This document shows, one piece after another, positions 42,317 to 51,544 of a DNA stretch of 64,000 nt. Position numbers and translations under genes: made by a program. The DNA lies in assembly GCA_020438105.1 (NCBI GenBank), contig JAGQVE010000006.1, forward strand, positions 1-64,000, read 5' to 3'. Position 1 is the first letter of the stretch; each line of letters begins with the position of its first letter. Under the pieces are notes generated by a model that saw nothing but the letters and a program-made list of their open reading frames with translations, made no database searches and had not been told where the DNA came from. The stretch comes from Bacteroidales bacterium. GTDB lineage: Bacteria > Bacteroidota > Bacteroidia > Bacteroidales > JAADJA01.

Positions 42317-43489
42317 ATGAAAGCGAATCAAAAAAGTCAGTTTATTGGGATTAATCTTTTCCTGATGATTTTGTTTTTTCTTGGAACCGGATTCAAAATC
42401 GGGGATCAATCCACCCAAAATCCAGAAGCCTTATCGCCAGACCCAAAAGCCAAGAGTATAAAAATCGGTTTATTGCTCGACACCAGCAACAGCATGGATG
42501 GCCTGATCGATCAGGCTAAATCGCAACTATGGAATATCGTAAATGAGTTGTCTGCTGCAAAATGCGATGGCGAGACTCCTGAACTGGAAATTGCTTTATA
42601 TGAATATGGTAATGACGGACTTACTGCAAAAGAGGGTTATATAAGATTGGTAACTCCACTCACAAGCGACCTTGATCAGCTTTCAAAGGACTTGTTTAGT
42701 TTGAGAACAAATGGTGGAAGTGAATTTTGTGGGTATGCTATCAAAACGGCCCTGAATCAACTGGATTGGGAAACAAGTGATGAAGATCTTAAATTGATAT
42801 TTATCGCGGGTAATGAGCCCTTTACACAGGGACCAGTTAATTACCGGGAAACCTGTTTGAAAGCCTACAGGCAGGGAATTACAATTAATACCATTTTTTG
42901 TGGTAATTATAATGAGGGAATCAGAACCAGTTGGAAAGACGGAGCCGATTTAACCGATGGCCACTATATGAGTATCGACCAAAATTGCAAAACCGTTTAT
43001 GTATCCACACCATATGATGATCAAATTGATCAATTGAACTCCTCGCTCAATGATACTTACATTTACTATGGGAAAAAGGGTGCATCAAAAAAAGCAAATC
43101 AACTTGTACAGGATGAAAATGCGAAGAGTATTAGTTATGAAAACAAAGTGTCGCGTACGATTTCCAAAAGTTCTAATATGTATAAAAACACCAGTTGGGA
43201 TCTGGTGGATGCCAGCGAAGAAGAAGATTTTGATATTTCGGAAATTGAATCGGAATATTTACCAAATGAAATACAATCATTAGATAACCGCGAAAAGCTG
43301 GTATATATAGAAACGCAAAAACAAAAACGAATTGAGATTCAGAAAAAAGTTGCAGAGCTTAATGTTAAAAGAACCGAATACATTCAGGAACAAAATACTG
43401 CAAGTACAAACAATAATAATATGCTCGACAATGCAATGATGACGGCTATAAAATCGCAGGCAAAGGCTAAAAGCTTTCAGTTGGATTAA
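42317..43489 (+). CDS. Exported von Willebrand factor A domain protein
   Basis: A 390-residue protein with a signal sequence (FIGINLFLMILFFLGTG, about 9-25) and a VWA domain at about 47-250 with an intact MIDAS motif D55-T-S57-N-S59 (LLLDTSNSMDGL) and a later FIAGNEPFTQGP strand. VWA domains bind metal-dependent protein partners. The C-terminal 130 residues are polar and predicted coiled coil (QKKVAELNVKRTEYIQEQN). The start at ATG 42317 fits promoter and signal peptide; ATG 42290 is possible. No MoxR-type ATPase gene is nearby, so the partner is unknown. Confidence 0.82.
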   Translation: MKANQKSQFIGINLFLMILFFLGTGFKIGDQSTQNPEALSPDPKAKSIKIGLLLDTSNSMDGLIDQAKSQLWNIVNELSAAKCDGETPELEIALYEYGNDGLTAKEGYIRLVTPLTSDLDQLSKDLFSLRTNGGSEFCGYAIKTALNQLDWETSDEDLKLIFIAGNEPFTQGPVNYRETCLKAYRQGITINTIFCGNYNEGIRTSWKDGADLTDGHYMSIDQNCKTVYVSTPYDDQIDQLNSSLNDTYIYYGKKGASKKANQLVQDENAKSISYENKVSRTISKSSNMYKNTSWDLVDASEEEDFDISEIESEYLPNEIQSLDNREKLVYIETQKQKRIEIQKKVAELNVKRTEYIQEQNTASTNNNNMLDNAMMTAIKSQAKAKSFQLD

Positions 43490-43518
43490 TGACTGTTTAA
43501 TTAAAACCATTAGCCGTG

Positions 43519-43556
43519 AGGGGCAGTGCTAATTTATCGGCACTGCTCTTTTTTTA
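43519..43556 (+). terminator. Terminator of the VWA gene
   Basis: GGGCAGTGC and GCACTGCTC arms (one wobble pair) with a ten-base loop, followed by a run of eight T or more, 30 bases after the VWA stop codon. Confidence 0.8.
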
Positions 43557-43673
43557 TTCATGATAATGCCGTAAAAGGTGATATGGAGGTTGGAATATTG
43601 AATAAATTGGTTTATAAACAAAAGTTGTTTGATAAAATTTGCAATAGCGATGAACGTGACAACGTTTGCTTCA

Positions 43674-43681
43674 TAAATTTG
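43674..43681 (+). promoter_or_regulatory. Promoter -7 element of the septum protein gene
   Basis: TAaaTTTG, a perfect -7 match, ends only five bases before ATG 43687, implying a leaderless or nearly leaderless mRNA if used. No good -33 element at normal spacing. Confidence 0.4.
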
Positions 43682-43686
43682 CGATA

Positions 43687-43980
43687 ATGAAAATAATAGT
43701 TCCACCTTTTTTGAAAAATCGATACATTTTGGCCCTGATCATATTCGGAATATGGATGCTGTTTTTCGATCGCAACAGCATGATCAATCAATACAGGCTG
43801 GTATCCACATTAGGCGACTTAAATACTGAAAAAGAATATTACCAAACAGAAATTTTAAGCGACAGCGCTGCCCTGGTTAAGCTGCAAAACAGCAATGAAG
43901 AGCTTGAACGTTATGCCCGCGAAAAATACCTCATGAAAAGGGACAACGAAGATATTTACCTGATCATCCCCGAGGAATAA
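43687..43980 (+). CDS. DivIC/FtsB-like septum formation initiator
   Basis: A 97-residue bitopic membrane protein: one N-terminal helix (YILALIIFGIWMLFF, about 11-25), a coiled coil (about 30-75) and the C-terminal ERYAREKYLMKRDNEDIYLI motif typical of the FtsB/DivIC family. It would join FtsL and FtsQ/DivIB in the periplasm to help assemble the divisome. The ATG at 43687 gives the standard N-terminus. Confidence 0.87.
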   Translation: MKIIVPPFLKNRYILALIIFGIWMLFFDRNSMINQYRLVSTLGDLNTEKEYYQTEILSDSAALVKLQNSNEELERYAREKYLMKRDNEDIYLIIPEE

Positions 43981-44023
43981 ATTTTGCCCTTATTTTCATT
44001 CCAATAAAAATAAGCCCCACTGA

Positions 44024-44053
44024 TTTGCTTTTGTCAGGATTTCACTATTTTTA
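44024..44053 (+). promoter_or_regulatory. Promoter of the mrp-nifU pair
   Basis: TTTG (44024-44027), 18 bases, TAttTTTA (44046-44053), one mismatch, 23 bases before ATG 44077. Confidence 0.45.
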
Positions 44054-44076
44054 CCAATTCTAAATAAAAATAAGTT

Positions 44077-45180
44077 ATGTCAATTACAAAAGAGCAGGTA
44101 TTGGCGGCATTGGGCCACGTGATTGACCCGGATCTGAAGAAAGACCTGGTGACGCTGAAAATGATCCAAAATGTAGAAATTAGTGGGGATAAAATTAAAT
44201 TCGACCTGGTGCTAACAACGCCGGCATGCCCGCTTAAAGATCTTCTGAAAAGTGATTGCGAAAGTGCCATCAGGAAACACATTGGCGAAGGATACAGCGT
44301 TGAAATAAAGTTTGATTCAAAAGTATCAACCCGGAGGAAAGACACAGAGCAAATGCTCAAAGGCGTAAAAAACATCATTGCTGTTGCTTCAGGTAAGGGC
44401 GGCGTTGGTAAATCAACAGTAGCTGCCAACCTTGCCGTAGCATTATCGCGGAGTGGCGCACGGGTTGGGTTACTGGATGCCGATATTTACGGCCCTTCCA
44501 TGCCCCTGATGTTTAATCTTGAAGGTTCGCAACCAATGGGCCGTGAGGTGGATGGTAAAACCAAAATCATCCCCATTGAGCAATATGGAATTAAAATATT
44601 ATCCATCGGTTTTTTTGTAAAACCAGAACAGGCATTGATCTGGCGGGGTGTGATGGCAACAAATGCCCTCAACCAGTTGATCAATGATGCCGATTGGGGC
44701 GAAATAGATTATTTCATCGTGGATCTTCCACCCGGAACCGGGGACATACACCTTACACTGGTGCAAACTTTGCCTGTTACAGGAGCTGTGATAGTTACTA
44801 CTCCGCAGGAGGTTGCACTTGCTGATGCCCGCAAAGCATTCAGTATGTTCCAGCAAAAAGATATCAATGTGCCAATCCTGGGCCTGATCGAAAACATGTC
44901 GTGGTTTACTCCTGAAGAACTTCCAGAGAACAAATATTATATTTTTGGAAAAGAGGGTGGTAAAAAACTTGCGGCTGATTCGAATGTAATTATGCTTGGT
45001 CAAATACCACTGGTGCAGGGAATCCGTGAAGGTGGCGATACCGGAAATCCGGTTGCGCTGAATGGAGATTCTGTTGTTGGAAAGGCTTTTGATGATCTGG
45101 CGCGCAGTGTAGCGCAGCAGGTTGCCATCCGAAATGCCAATTTACAACCAACCAAAATTGTTGAAGTTAGCAATGATTAA
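44077..45180 (+). CDS. mrp: Mrp/ApbC family iron-sulfur cluster carrier ATPase
   Basis: A 367-residue protein with an N-terminal MIP18/DUF59 domain (1-90; LGHVIDPDLKKDLVTLKMI; TTPACPLKDLL) and a deviant Walker A ATPase (ASGKGGVGKSTVAANLAVAL at about 105; LDADIYGPSMPLMF; IVDLPPGTGDIHLT at about 215). These proteins deliver Fe-S clusters. The CPxCG cluster-bridging motif of E. coli and Salmonella members is missing; the place holds MSWFTPEELPENKYYIFGK. This form is usual in Bacteroidota. It is followed 17 bases later by a NifU-like scaffold gene. Confidence 0.93.
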   Translation: MSITKEQVLAALGHVIDPDLKKDLVTLKMIQNVEISGDKIKFDLVLTTPACPLKDLLKSDCESAIRKHIGEGYSVEIKFDSKVSTRRKDTEQMLKGVKNIIAVASGKGGVGKSTVAANLAVALSRSGARVGLLDADIYGPSMPLMFNLEGSQPMGREVDGKTKIIPIEQYGIKILSIGFFVKPEQALIWRGVMATNALNQLINDADWGEIDYFIVDLPPGTGDIHLTLVQTLPVTGAVIVTTPQEVALADARKAFSMFQQKDINVPILGLIENMSWFTPEELPENKYYIFGKEGGKKLAADSNVIMLGQIPLVQGIREGGDTGNPVALNGDSVVGKAFDDLARSVAQQVAIRNANLQPTKIVEVSND

Positions 45181-45197
45181 TAAAAATATGAATTGAA

Positions 45198-45443
45198 ATG
45201 ACTGACGAACAAAGAGCAGAAATCACAGCAAAAGTTGAAAATGTAATACAACAAATCCGGCCTTATCTTCAACAAGATGGAGGTGATATTGAATTTGTAG
45301 AGCTTACCAGCGATAATATCGTCAATGTGTCGTTAAAAGGAGCCTGTGGTTCTTGTCCGTACAGTCTGATGACACTCAAGGGTGGAATAGAAACTGCAGT
45401 AATTAAGGCCATTCCTGAAATTCAGGCCGTCAACGCAATTTGA
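45198..45443 (+). CDS. NifU C-terminal domain iron-sulfur scaffold
   Basis: An 81-residue NifU C-terminal (Nfu) protein. The motif LQQDGGDIEFVEL and the cluster ligands in GACGSCPYSLMTLK (Cys-x-x-Cys at about 53-56) are intact. Nfu proteins hold and transfer [4Fe-4S] clusters. Its location directly behind the Mrp ATPase gene supports a common step of Fe-S delivery, which would also serve MoaA in this window. Confidence 0.92.
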   Translation: MTDEQRAEITAKVENVIQQIRPYLQQDGGDIEFVELTSDNIVNVSLKGACGSCPYSLMTLKGGIETAVIKAIPEIQAVNAI

Positions 45444-45486
45444 TCTATTTTTTAGAATACTAACTGTTTTCTCATAGAATATTTGT

Positions 45487-45513
45487 AAGCCGCTTCATTA
45501 GGAGCGGCTTTTT
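45487..45513 (+). terminator. Terminator of the mrp-nifU operon
   Basis: AAGCCGCT and AGCGGCTT form a perfect eight-base stem with an eight-base loop, followed by five T, 44 bases after the NifU stop. Confidence 0.8.
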
Positions 45514-45578
45514 CATAGGCTGTTTTAAACAATAGATTATATTTTCCTGTTGACATTTACTAAATACTTAAAGAAATT

Positions 45579-47123
45579 ATGCGCAAGGGCTTTTTTACAA
45601 CTATATTAAATTGGGTAGAAAAAGGGGGCAATGCACTGCCGCATCCAGCCACTTTGTTTGGTTTGTTTGCCATCATTGTATTATTGCTTTCATGGATATT
45701 TCATTTGATGGGCACCTCAGCCGTTCACCCTGTTACCTTGGAAACCTATCATGCAGTAAATCTTTTATCCAGGGACGGCATCCACAGGATACTGGATGAA
45801 ATGGTTGTAAACTTTACTGGTTTTGCACCCCTGGGTATTGTATTGGTAGCCATGCTTGGAATTGGAATTGCCGAAGGAAGCGGCCTGATTAGCGCATTGA
45901 TTCGTTTACTTGTACTATCCGCGCCCAAACGCATTTTGACTTTTGTTTTGGTTTTTTCAGGCATTTTATCCAACATGGCCAGCGATATTGGCTATGTGCT
46001 TTTGATTCCACTTGCTGGGGTTATTTTTCATTCTATCGGGAGGCATCCAATCGCGGGAATGGCTGCTGCCTTTGCGGGTGTTTCCGGAGGCTTTAGCGCG
46101 AATTTATTTATTGGAACGATTGATCCTTTGCTAGCCGGTCTTTCGCAGGAAGCAGCTCGAATTGTAGATGATCAGTACGTTGTAAACCCTACGGCCAATT
46201 ATTATTTTATGGTAGTATCAACTTTTGTGATTGCCATTACCGGAACCTGGGTGACTGAAAAACTGGTAGTACCCAGATTGGGTAAATACAAAGGTGATGA
46301 AAAGCCAGAAAAAATTGAACCGCTGACAGGACTCGAAAAGAAAGGACTTTACTGGGCACTGGCAGTCTTTTTAATTCTCGGCGCTATTTTGCTGGCCGGG
46401 ATAATTCCTGAGCACGGGATATTAAGAGCCGATGACGGAAGCATTCTCCGGTCTCCTGTTTTAAAGGGGTTTATAGCCATTCTGTTGGTTTTTTCTGCGC
46501 TCCCAAGTACTGCCTACGGGATTGTTGTTGGAAAGTATAAAAACGATGCAGATGTGATGAAGGGGATGGCTGACAACATGAAAACCCTGGCTACTTATAT
46601 TGTGCTGGTCTTTTTTGCGGCACAGTTTGTAGCCTATTTTAAATGGTCGAACCTGGGCCTTATTTTCGCTATCGATGGGGCCGAAGTATTAAAGAATTCA
46701 GGATTGGGACTTATCCCGCTCATGCTATTGTTCATCGTGTTTGCAGCAAGTATTAATATGCTGATGGGTAGCGCATCAGCCAAGTGGGCGCTGCTGGCCC
46801 CGATTTTTATACCTATGTTCATGTTTCTTGGATATACTCCGGAGCTCTCGCAGGTGGTTTACCGCATTGGCGACAGCGTTACAAATATTATTTCACCCAT
46901 GATGAGTTTTTTCGCGCTGATTTTGGTGTTTTTTGAAAAATACGACCCTAAAGCGGGGATTGGTACCCTGATCTCTACGATGTTCCCTTATTCTGTTTTC
47001 TTTTTCATAGCCTGGGTGATTTTGCTCATAGCATGGGTGTTGTTGGGACTTGAATTAGGCCCCGGAGCCGGAATACACCTGGATGATACTTTAATGAGAG
47101 ATTTAAAACCTGCAAAGCAGTAA
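45579..47123 (+). CDS. AbgT family transporter
   Basis: A 514-residue polytopic membrane protein with 11-13 hydrophobic helices. Family marks are the N-terminal WVEKGGNALPHPATLFGLFAI, GIGIAEGSGLISALIR (about 90), SDIGYVLLIPLAGVIFHSIGRHP (about 135), a GGFSANLFIGTIDPLLAGL loop (about 165), and ASINMLMGSASAKWALLAPIFIPMF (about 395). AbgT proteins import p-aminobenzoyl-glutamate or export sulfonamides using a proton or sodium gradient. No abgA/abgB hydrolase genes are adjacent, so export or another dipeptide-like substrate is possible. Confidence 0.9.
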   Translation: MRKGFFTTILNWVEKGGNALPHPATLFGLFAIIVLLLSWIFHLMGTSAVHPVTLETYHAVNLLSRDGIHRILDEMVVNFTGFAPLGIVLVAMLGIGIAEGSGLISALIRLLVLSAPKRILTFVLVFSGILSNMASDIGYVLLIPLAGVIFHSIGRHPIAGMAAAFAGVSGGFSANLFIGTIDPLLAGLSQEAARIVDDQYVVNPTANYYFMVVSTFVIAITGTWVTEKLVVPRLGKYKGDEKPEKIEPLTGLEKKGLYWALAVFLILGAILLAGIIPEHGILRADDGSILRSPVLKGFIAILLVFSALPSTAYGIVVGKYKNDADVMKGMADNMKTLATYIVLVFFAAQFVAYFKWSNLGLIFAIDGAEVLKNSGLGLIPLMLLFIVFAASINMLMGSASAKWALLAPIFIPMFMFLGYTPELSQVVYRIGDSVTNIISPMMSFFALILVFFEKYDPKAGIGTLISTMFPYSVFFFIAWVILLIAWVLLGLELGPGAGIHLDDTLMRDLKPAKQ

Positions 47124-47126
47124 TTC

Positions 47127-49199
47127 TTATTTTTTGGTAAAAAGCAAATTTTCGGGTATCGGACCAAAATCAAGGTTTTTTCCGGAAATATTAACTTTAA
47201 GGTCGTCGCCGCCATTTTTTTCAAAAAAATTGACTTCAATTTGATGGTAACCTTTAGCAAGAGCCACTACACCCTGCTTCATTTCCATGCCGTGCAGGCC
47301 GTCATTGTCAACCACGAGCGTTTTATCTATAAACAGGTTACTTCCGTCATCCGATTCGGTATGGAAAGTATAAACTCTGTCCTCGGTAATATTGATCCAT
47401 CCCAGCATGTGAAATGCATAATAGTCATCGCGCTTTTTTTGTTTAACGGAAAAATTTGGAATGATCATTTCTTCCATTGGAATCAGCTCATTAAAATTGG
47501 GCAATGAATCCCAATCTCCTTCATAATATGCGGCAAGGATGCCTGCCTGCAGATCTCCCGGATTGACCGAAGGCCACGGCTCCACCTTGCTGAATCCTTT
47601 ACTGATAGAACCGCTTACGGCTTTTCCATCGCGGAAACAGCGTGTTGTAAGTGTAGTATTTCCTGAAATGTAAATTGGGTTGGTATATAGGGTAGATTGA
47701 CTGTCAGGAATTTTACCATCAGTTGTAAAGCGGATATCCACATTCTCGCGACCTGATTCGAGTTTTACCTCCAGGCTGTCGATGAAAATACTATGTTCTG
47801 CAAGAATCACCGGAGCTGTACTTATATCAGGTTTTCCGGCAATTTCAAGTACCAAAACTTCATCAATCATGTTGTGATCTGCATTCCCGAGGTCAATTTC
47901 TATTGCGTCCTCATTTCTGCTTGTGGCAAGGGTTTTCATATTTTGATCAGACAAATAATAAGCTTTGATCGGTTCATTATATATTCCTGGAATTGTCAGC
48001 CTGTTGTTTTCAGGCCAGTTAAAAATATGCAGATATAATATTGTATTGTTTTCTGATGCCCTTTGTGTACAACGGCCAAATTCCAGATTGTCGAAAGGGC
48101 TTGCATGGGTTTCGTAAATTGATTTGCTATAAATATGCATCCAATCTCCAATGGCGTTCAACCGCTCAATACTTTCCTGTGGAAATTCACCATTGGCTTT
48201 GGGGCCGATGTTTAAAAGAAAGTTTCCTCCTTTGCTAGCGATATCCACTAGTTTTCGGATTAAATCTTCCGTTGATTTCCAGTTCGCATCATTTTTATTG
48301 TAACCCCAATGATCGTTCATGGTCATGCATGTTTCCCAGTAGATTCCGGGTAAACCGGTCGCCGGGATTTCCTGTTCAGGTGTTCCAAAGTCACCGGCAT
48401 ATTCACCTGAACGGGTCATCCCTTCCATTCCCGAACGACCCACATCCACCCGGTTATTGATGATGATTGTAGGTTCCAGATTTCTAACATAATTATACAG
48501 ATCCTTTCCGTATTCATTGCTCCAGGTTCCTTCCCATTCACCATCAAACCATAAAACGCCGATATCGCCATAATTTTCAACGAGTTCTTTGAGCTGATTT
48601 TTCATATAGGCAATGTACCTGTCGTAATCAGCGCCTTCAGTACTTCGGTCAGTTTCCCATCCACGGCGAGGTAAATAATCAGGGTGATGCCAATCCATGA
48701 TGCTGTGATACCAGCAAATTTTCAATCCTTCCCTGTGAGCCGCATCCGCCAGGGGTTTTAACAGGTCTTTGCCATATGGTGTTGACATGATGTCAAAATC
48801 AGTATATTTTGAATCGAAAAGGCAAAACCCATCATGATGTTTGGAGGTAATCACAATGTATTTCATGCCGGCGTTTTTGGCCATATTAACCCACTCCTCC
48901 GGTTTATAGTTAACAGGATTAAATTCATTTACAAATTGATCATAAGTTTCCAAAGGAATTTGTGCTGTTGTCCTTATCCATTCTGCGTGGTTTGTTTCGC
49001 CATTCCATTCGCCGGCAGGAACGGAATATAAGCCCCAGTGGATAAACATTCCAAAACGCGCCTCGTTCCACCAGGCCATTCGTTGTTCACTTTCAGAGGC
49101 CGATTCGTTGAGATAGTTAATTTTTTTTGGATCTTCTTTGCAAGATGAGATTAATAAACTCACGATAAATAAGAAAATAAGCCAGGTAATCTTTTTCAT
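47127..49199 (-). CDS. GH29 alpha-L-fucosidase lipoprotein with C-terminal PA14 domain
   Basis: A 690-residue lipoprotein (lipobox LISSC, Cys20). The GH29 barrel covers about 40-370: ARFGMFIHWGLYSVPAGEW, TSKHHDGFCLFDS with the substrate His pair at about 121, and nucleophile D219 in VLWFDGEWEG. A beta-sandwich follows to about 460, then a chitobiase-like FN3 domain (about 465-545; DVRFTTDGKIPDSQSTLY) and a PA14-type domain (about 560-690; TFHTESDDGSNLFIDK) for sugar binding. It would release fucose from host or algal glycans at the cell surface or in the periplasm. No SusC/SusD pair is adjacent. Confidence 0.93.
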   Translation of the reverse strand: MKKITWLIFLFIVSLLISSCKEDPKKINYLNESASESEQRMAWWNEARFGMFIHWGLYSVPAGEWNGETNHAEWIRTTAQIPLETYDQFVNEFNPVNYKPEEWVNMAKNAGMKYIVITSKHHDGFCLFDSKYTDFDIMSTPYGKDLLKPLADAAHREGLKICWYHSIMDWHHPDYLPRRGWETDRSTEGADYDRYIAYMKNQLKELVENYGDIGVLWFDGEWEGTWSNEYGKDLYNYVRNLEPTIIINNRVDVGRSGMEGMTRSGEYAGDFGTPEQEIPATGLPGIYWETCMTMNDHWGYNKNDANWKSTEDLIRKLVDIASKGGNFLLNIGPKANGEFPQESIERLNAIGDWMHIYSKSIYETHASPFDNLEFGRCTQRASENNTILYLHIFNWPENNRLTIPGIYNEPIKAYYLSDQNMKTLATSRNEDAIEIDLGNADHNMIDEVLVLEIAGKPDISTAPVILAEHSIFIDSLEVKLESGRENVDIRFTTDGKIPDSQSTLYTNPIYISGNTTLTTRCFRDGKAVSGSISKGFSKVEPWPSVNPGDLQAGILAAYYEGDWDSLPNFNELIPMEEMIIPNFSVKQKKRDDYYAFHMLGWINITEDRVYTFHTESDDGSNLFIDKTLVVDNDGLHGMEMKQGVVALAKGYHQIEVNFFEKNGGDDLKVNISGKNLDFGPIPENLLFTKK

Positions 49200-49239
49200 G
49201 ATACATTGTTTTACGGGATGAATTTTTCCACTTGATGTT

Positions 49240-49270
49240 CAAAAATAATTTACTTTCCAATACCAACCAA
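49240..49270 (-). promoter_or_regulatory. Promoter of the fucosidase gene
   Basis: Minus strand TTG (49270-49268), 20 bases, TAttTTTG (49247-49240), a full match at -7. ATG 49199 lies 40 bases downstream. Confidence 0.55.
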
Positions 49271-49482
49271 TAACTTTATAATTGATATGTTGTAACTTAT
49301 GGTAGGTCCGAAATAATTGTTAATACCGGCTTTGGTTTGTTAGTAAAGCGCTTACAGGAACGTTACAGGCGTTGAAAAAAATGCTTACTTTTACGCGTTC
49401 TAAATAGGAATGCCTATGAAGTTAAATCTTAAATTTTATGTGTTCCTAATTACATCATTAGATAATATTAAGCAAAGGATTT

Positions 49483-50991
49483 ATGATAAAAAGAGTACTT
49501 GTTGCTAACAGGGGTGAGATTGCTTTAAGGGTAATGCGAACCTGTCGCGAGATGGGAATCGTATCCATTGCGGTCTATTCCGATGCTGATCGTAATTCGA
49601 TGCATGTGCGTTTTGCGGATATTGCGCACTACATCGGTCCGTCGCCCTCCAACGAAAGTTATCTTGTAATTGATAAGATCATTGAAGCTGCCAAAAAATC
49701 CAGGGCAGATGCCATTCATCCCGGATATGGATTTTTATCTGAAAATGCGGAATTTTCAGAAAGGTGCAGGAAAGAGGGTATCATATTCATTGGCCCTTCG
49801 GCACACTCAATTTCAATGATGGGCGATAAAATAACAGCCCGTAAAACAATGATGAAAGCCAGCGTGCCGGTAGTGCCGGGAACCACCGAGCCAATCACTG
49901 ATGAAAATGAAGCTATAAAGGTGATTAAAAAGATTGGATTACCTGTTATGATTAAAGCATCAGCCGGTGGGGGTGGTAAAGGTATGCGCCTGGTTGATAA
50001 AGAAGAAAATATCCTGAGTGCCATTCGTGGTGCCCGTTCAGAGGCTAAGTCAGCTTTTGGTAATGATGCTGTTTACATCGAAAAGTATATCTCATCGCCT
50101 CACCACATTGAGTTCCAGGTTTTGGCCGATACCCACGGAAATGTAATTCATTTGTTCGAAAGGGAATGTTCCGTGCAGCGGCGTCATCAAAAAGTGATTG
50201 AAGAAACGCCAAGTCCGTTAATGACGCCGGAAGTTCGCGATGAAATGGGAAGGCATGCAGTTGCAGCAGCCAAGGCAGCCGATTATGCAGGTGCCGGAAC
50301 CATCGAGTTCATAATGGATGATAATCTCAATTATTATTTTCTTGAAATGAATACCCGTTTGCAGGTTGAGCATCCAATTACAGAGCGTGTGGTAGGAATT
50401 GACCTTGTTCGCGAGCAAATCAATATAGCCAACGGGATGGAGCTTACCTACAAGCAGGATGAGTTAGGTCAAAACGGTCATGCCATCGAATGTCGTATTT
50501 ATGCTGAAGATCCCGACAATAATTTCATGCCCAGTCCGGGCGTGATTCAGCATATTTCTGAACCCCTTGGTTTTGGTGTTCGACATGATGGTTATGTTTA
50601 CGAAGGCTACGAAATTCCAATTTATTACGATCCATTGATCTCCAAACTGATCGTTTGGGGCAAAACCCGTGATGAGGCAATTGCCCGGATGAAACGTGCG
50701 CTTTCTACTTATAAGATCACGGGCGTAAAAACCTCCATCAGGTTCCTGGAGAGGATCATGGATACCCCCGATTTTGTAAAAGGAAATTACAATACACATT
50801 TTATAGAAAAGAATAAGAAGTTCCTTGAGCAAAGTGATCAATGCAAAGGCGATTGTAAGGCTATGGCCATAATCGCGGCCTTTGTTGATTATCAATACAG
50901 GTTGGAAAAAGCTCAACCATCAGGTGGCATAGCAGGAACTCAGAATAAGTGGAAAACAGCCGGTCGCCGTATGAATTTACAACGTTTATAA
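49483..50991 (+). CDS. Biotin carboxylase subunit of an acyl-CoA carboxylase
   Basis: A 502-residue ATP-grasp biotin carboxylase, which carboxylates biotin using ATP and bicarbonate. It shows the N-terminal KRVLVANRGEIALRVMRTC, the YGFLSENAEF motif (about 85), the glycine-rich ATP loop KASAGGGGKGMRLV (about 160), RECSVQRRHQKVIEE (about 228) and EMNTRLQVEHPITE (about 290). It is about 50 residues longer than standalone AccC at the C-terminus (CKGDCKAMAII...). That tail is usual in propionyl/acyl-CoA carboxylases. It heads an operon with carrier and transferase genes. Confidence 0.93.
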   Translation: MIKRVLVANRGEIALRVMRTCREMGIVSIAVYSDADRNSMHVRFADIAHYIGPSPSNESYLVIDKIIEAAKKSRADAIHPGYGFLSENAEFSERCRKEGIIFIGPSAHSISMMGDKITARKTMMKASVPVVPGTTEPITDENEAIKVIKKIGLPVMIKASAGGGGKGMRLVDKEENILSAIRGARSEAKSAFGNDAVYIEKYISSPHHIEFQVLADTHGNVIHLFERECSVQRRHQKVIEETPSPLMTPEVRDEMGRHAVAAAKAADYAGAGTIEFIMDDNLNYYFLEMNTRLQVEHPITERVVGIDLVREQINIANGMELTYKQDELGQNGHAIECRIYAEDPDNNFMPSPGVIQHISEPLGFGVRHDGYVYEGYEIPIYYDPLISKLIVWGKTRDEAIARMKRALSTYKITGVKTSIRFLERIMDTPDFVKGNYNTHFIEKNKKFLEQSDQCKGDCKAMAIIAAFVDYQYRLEKAQPSGGIAGTQNKWKTAGRRMNLQRL

Positions 50992-51008
50992 TTATTAAAA
51001 CCAGAATA

Positions 51009-51515
51009 ATGGCTCTAGAAGTAAATGTAGATGGTCAATCCGTAAGCGTTGAACTGCTTGGGAAAGACGGGAATATGCACAAATTCGCAATTGACGGGAA
51101 GGTTTATGATGTGGATCTTGTAATGGTTGAACCCGGAGTGTTTTCAATTTTGCATAAAAATAAATCTTTTAATGTTGAACTTACCCAGGGTAAAGATCCA
51201 AAATCCTACTTCATTAATACACTTTACAATTCATTTGATGTTAAAATACTGGATGCAGAGGCTAAGTATCTGAATAGCCGAAAACAGGATGATTTGGGTG
51301 ATGATAATGTTATTTCATCTCCAATGCCTGGCAAAGTTGTAAAAATCCTGGTGAAGAAAGGTGATAAAGTAAAAGCCGGTGAAACGGTTATCATTGTATC
51401 TGCGATGAAAATGGAGAGTGAATATAAGGTGAAGCAGGACCGCGTTGTTAAAGATGTTAAGGTGAAGGAAGGCGACACCGTTGATGGAAACCAACCATTG
51501 GTAATAGTTGAATAA
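51009..51515 (+). CDS. Biotin carboxyl carrier protein
   Basis: A 168-residue biotin/lipoyl carrier. The C-terminal 75 residues form the biotinyl domain with the biotin attachment Lys134 in AMKMES and the SPMPGKVVKILVKKGDKV hammerhead half (about 104-121). The N-terminal part (1-90) is the linker domain that docks onto carboxylase subunits. Starts at ATG 51009, 17 bases after the biotin carboxylase stop, then 29 bases to the transferase. Confidence 0.92.
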   Translation: MALEVNVDGQSVSVELLGKDGNMHKFAIDGKVYDVDLVMVEPGVFSILHKNKSFNVELTQGKDPKSYFINTLYNSFDVKILDAEAKYLNSRKQDDLGDDNVISSPMPGKVVKILVKKGDKVKAGETVIIVSAMKMESEYKVKQDRVVKDVKVKEGDTVDGNQPLVIVE

Positions 51516-51544
51516 AATTGTAAATCGAATTAAATTTAACCAGC

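Noticed and set aside
44077..45180. Mrp lacking its cysteine motif as a pseudogene
   Set aside because: The frame is complete and all ATPase motifs are intact; the same form is expected in Bacteroidota homologues.
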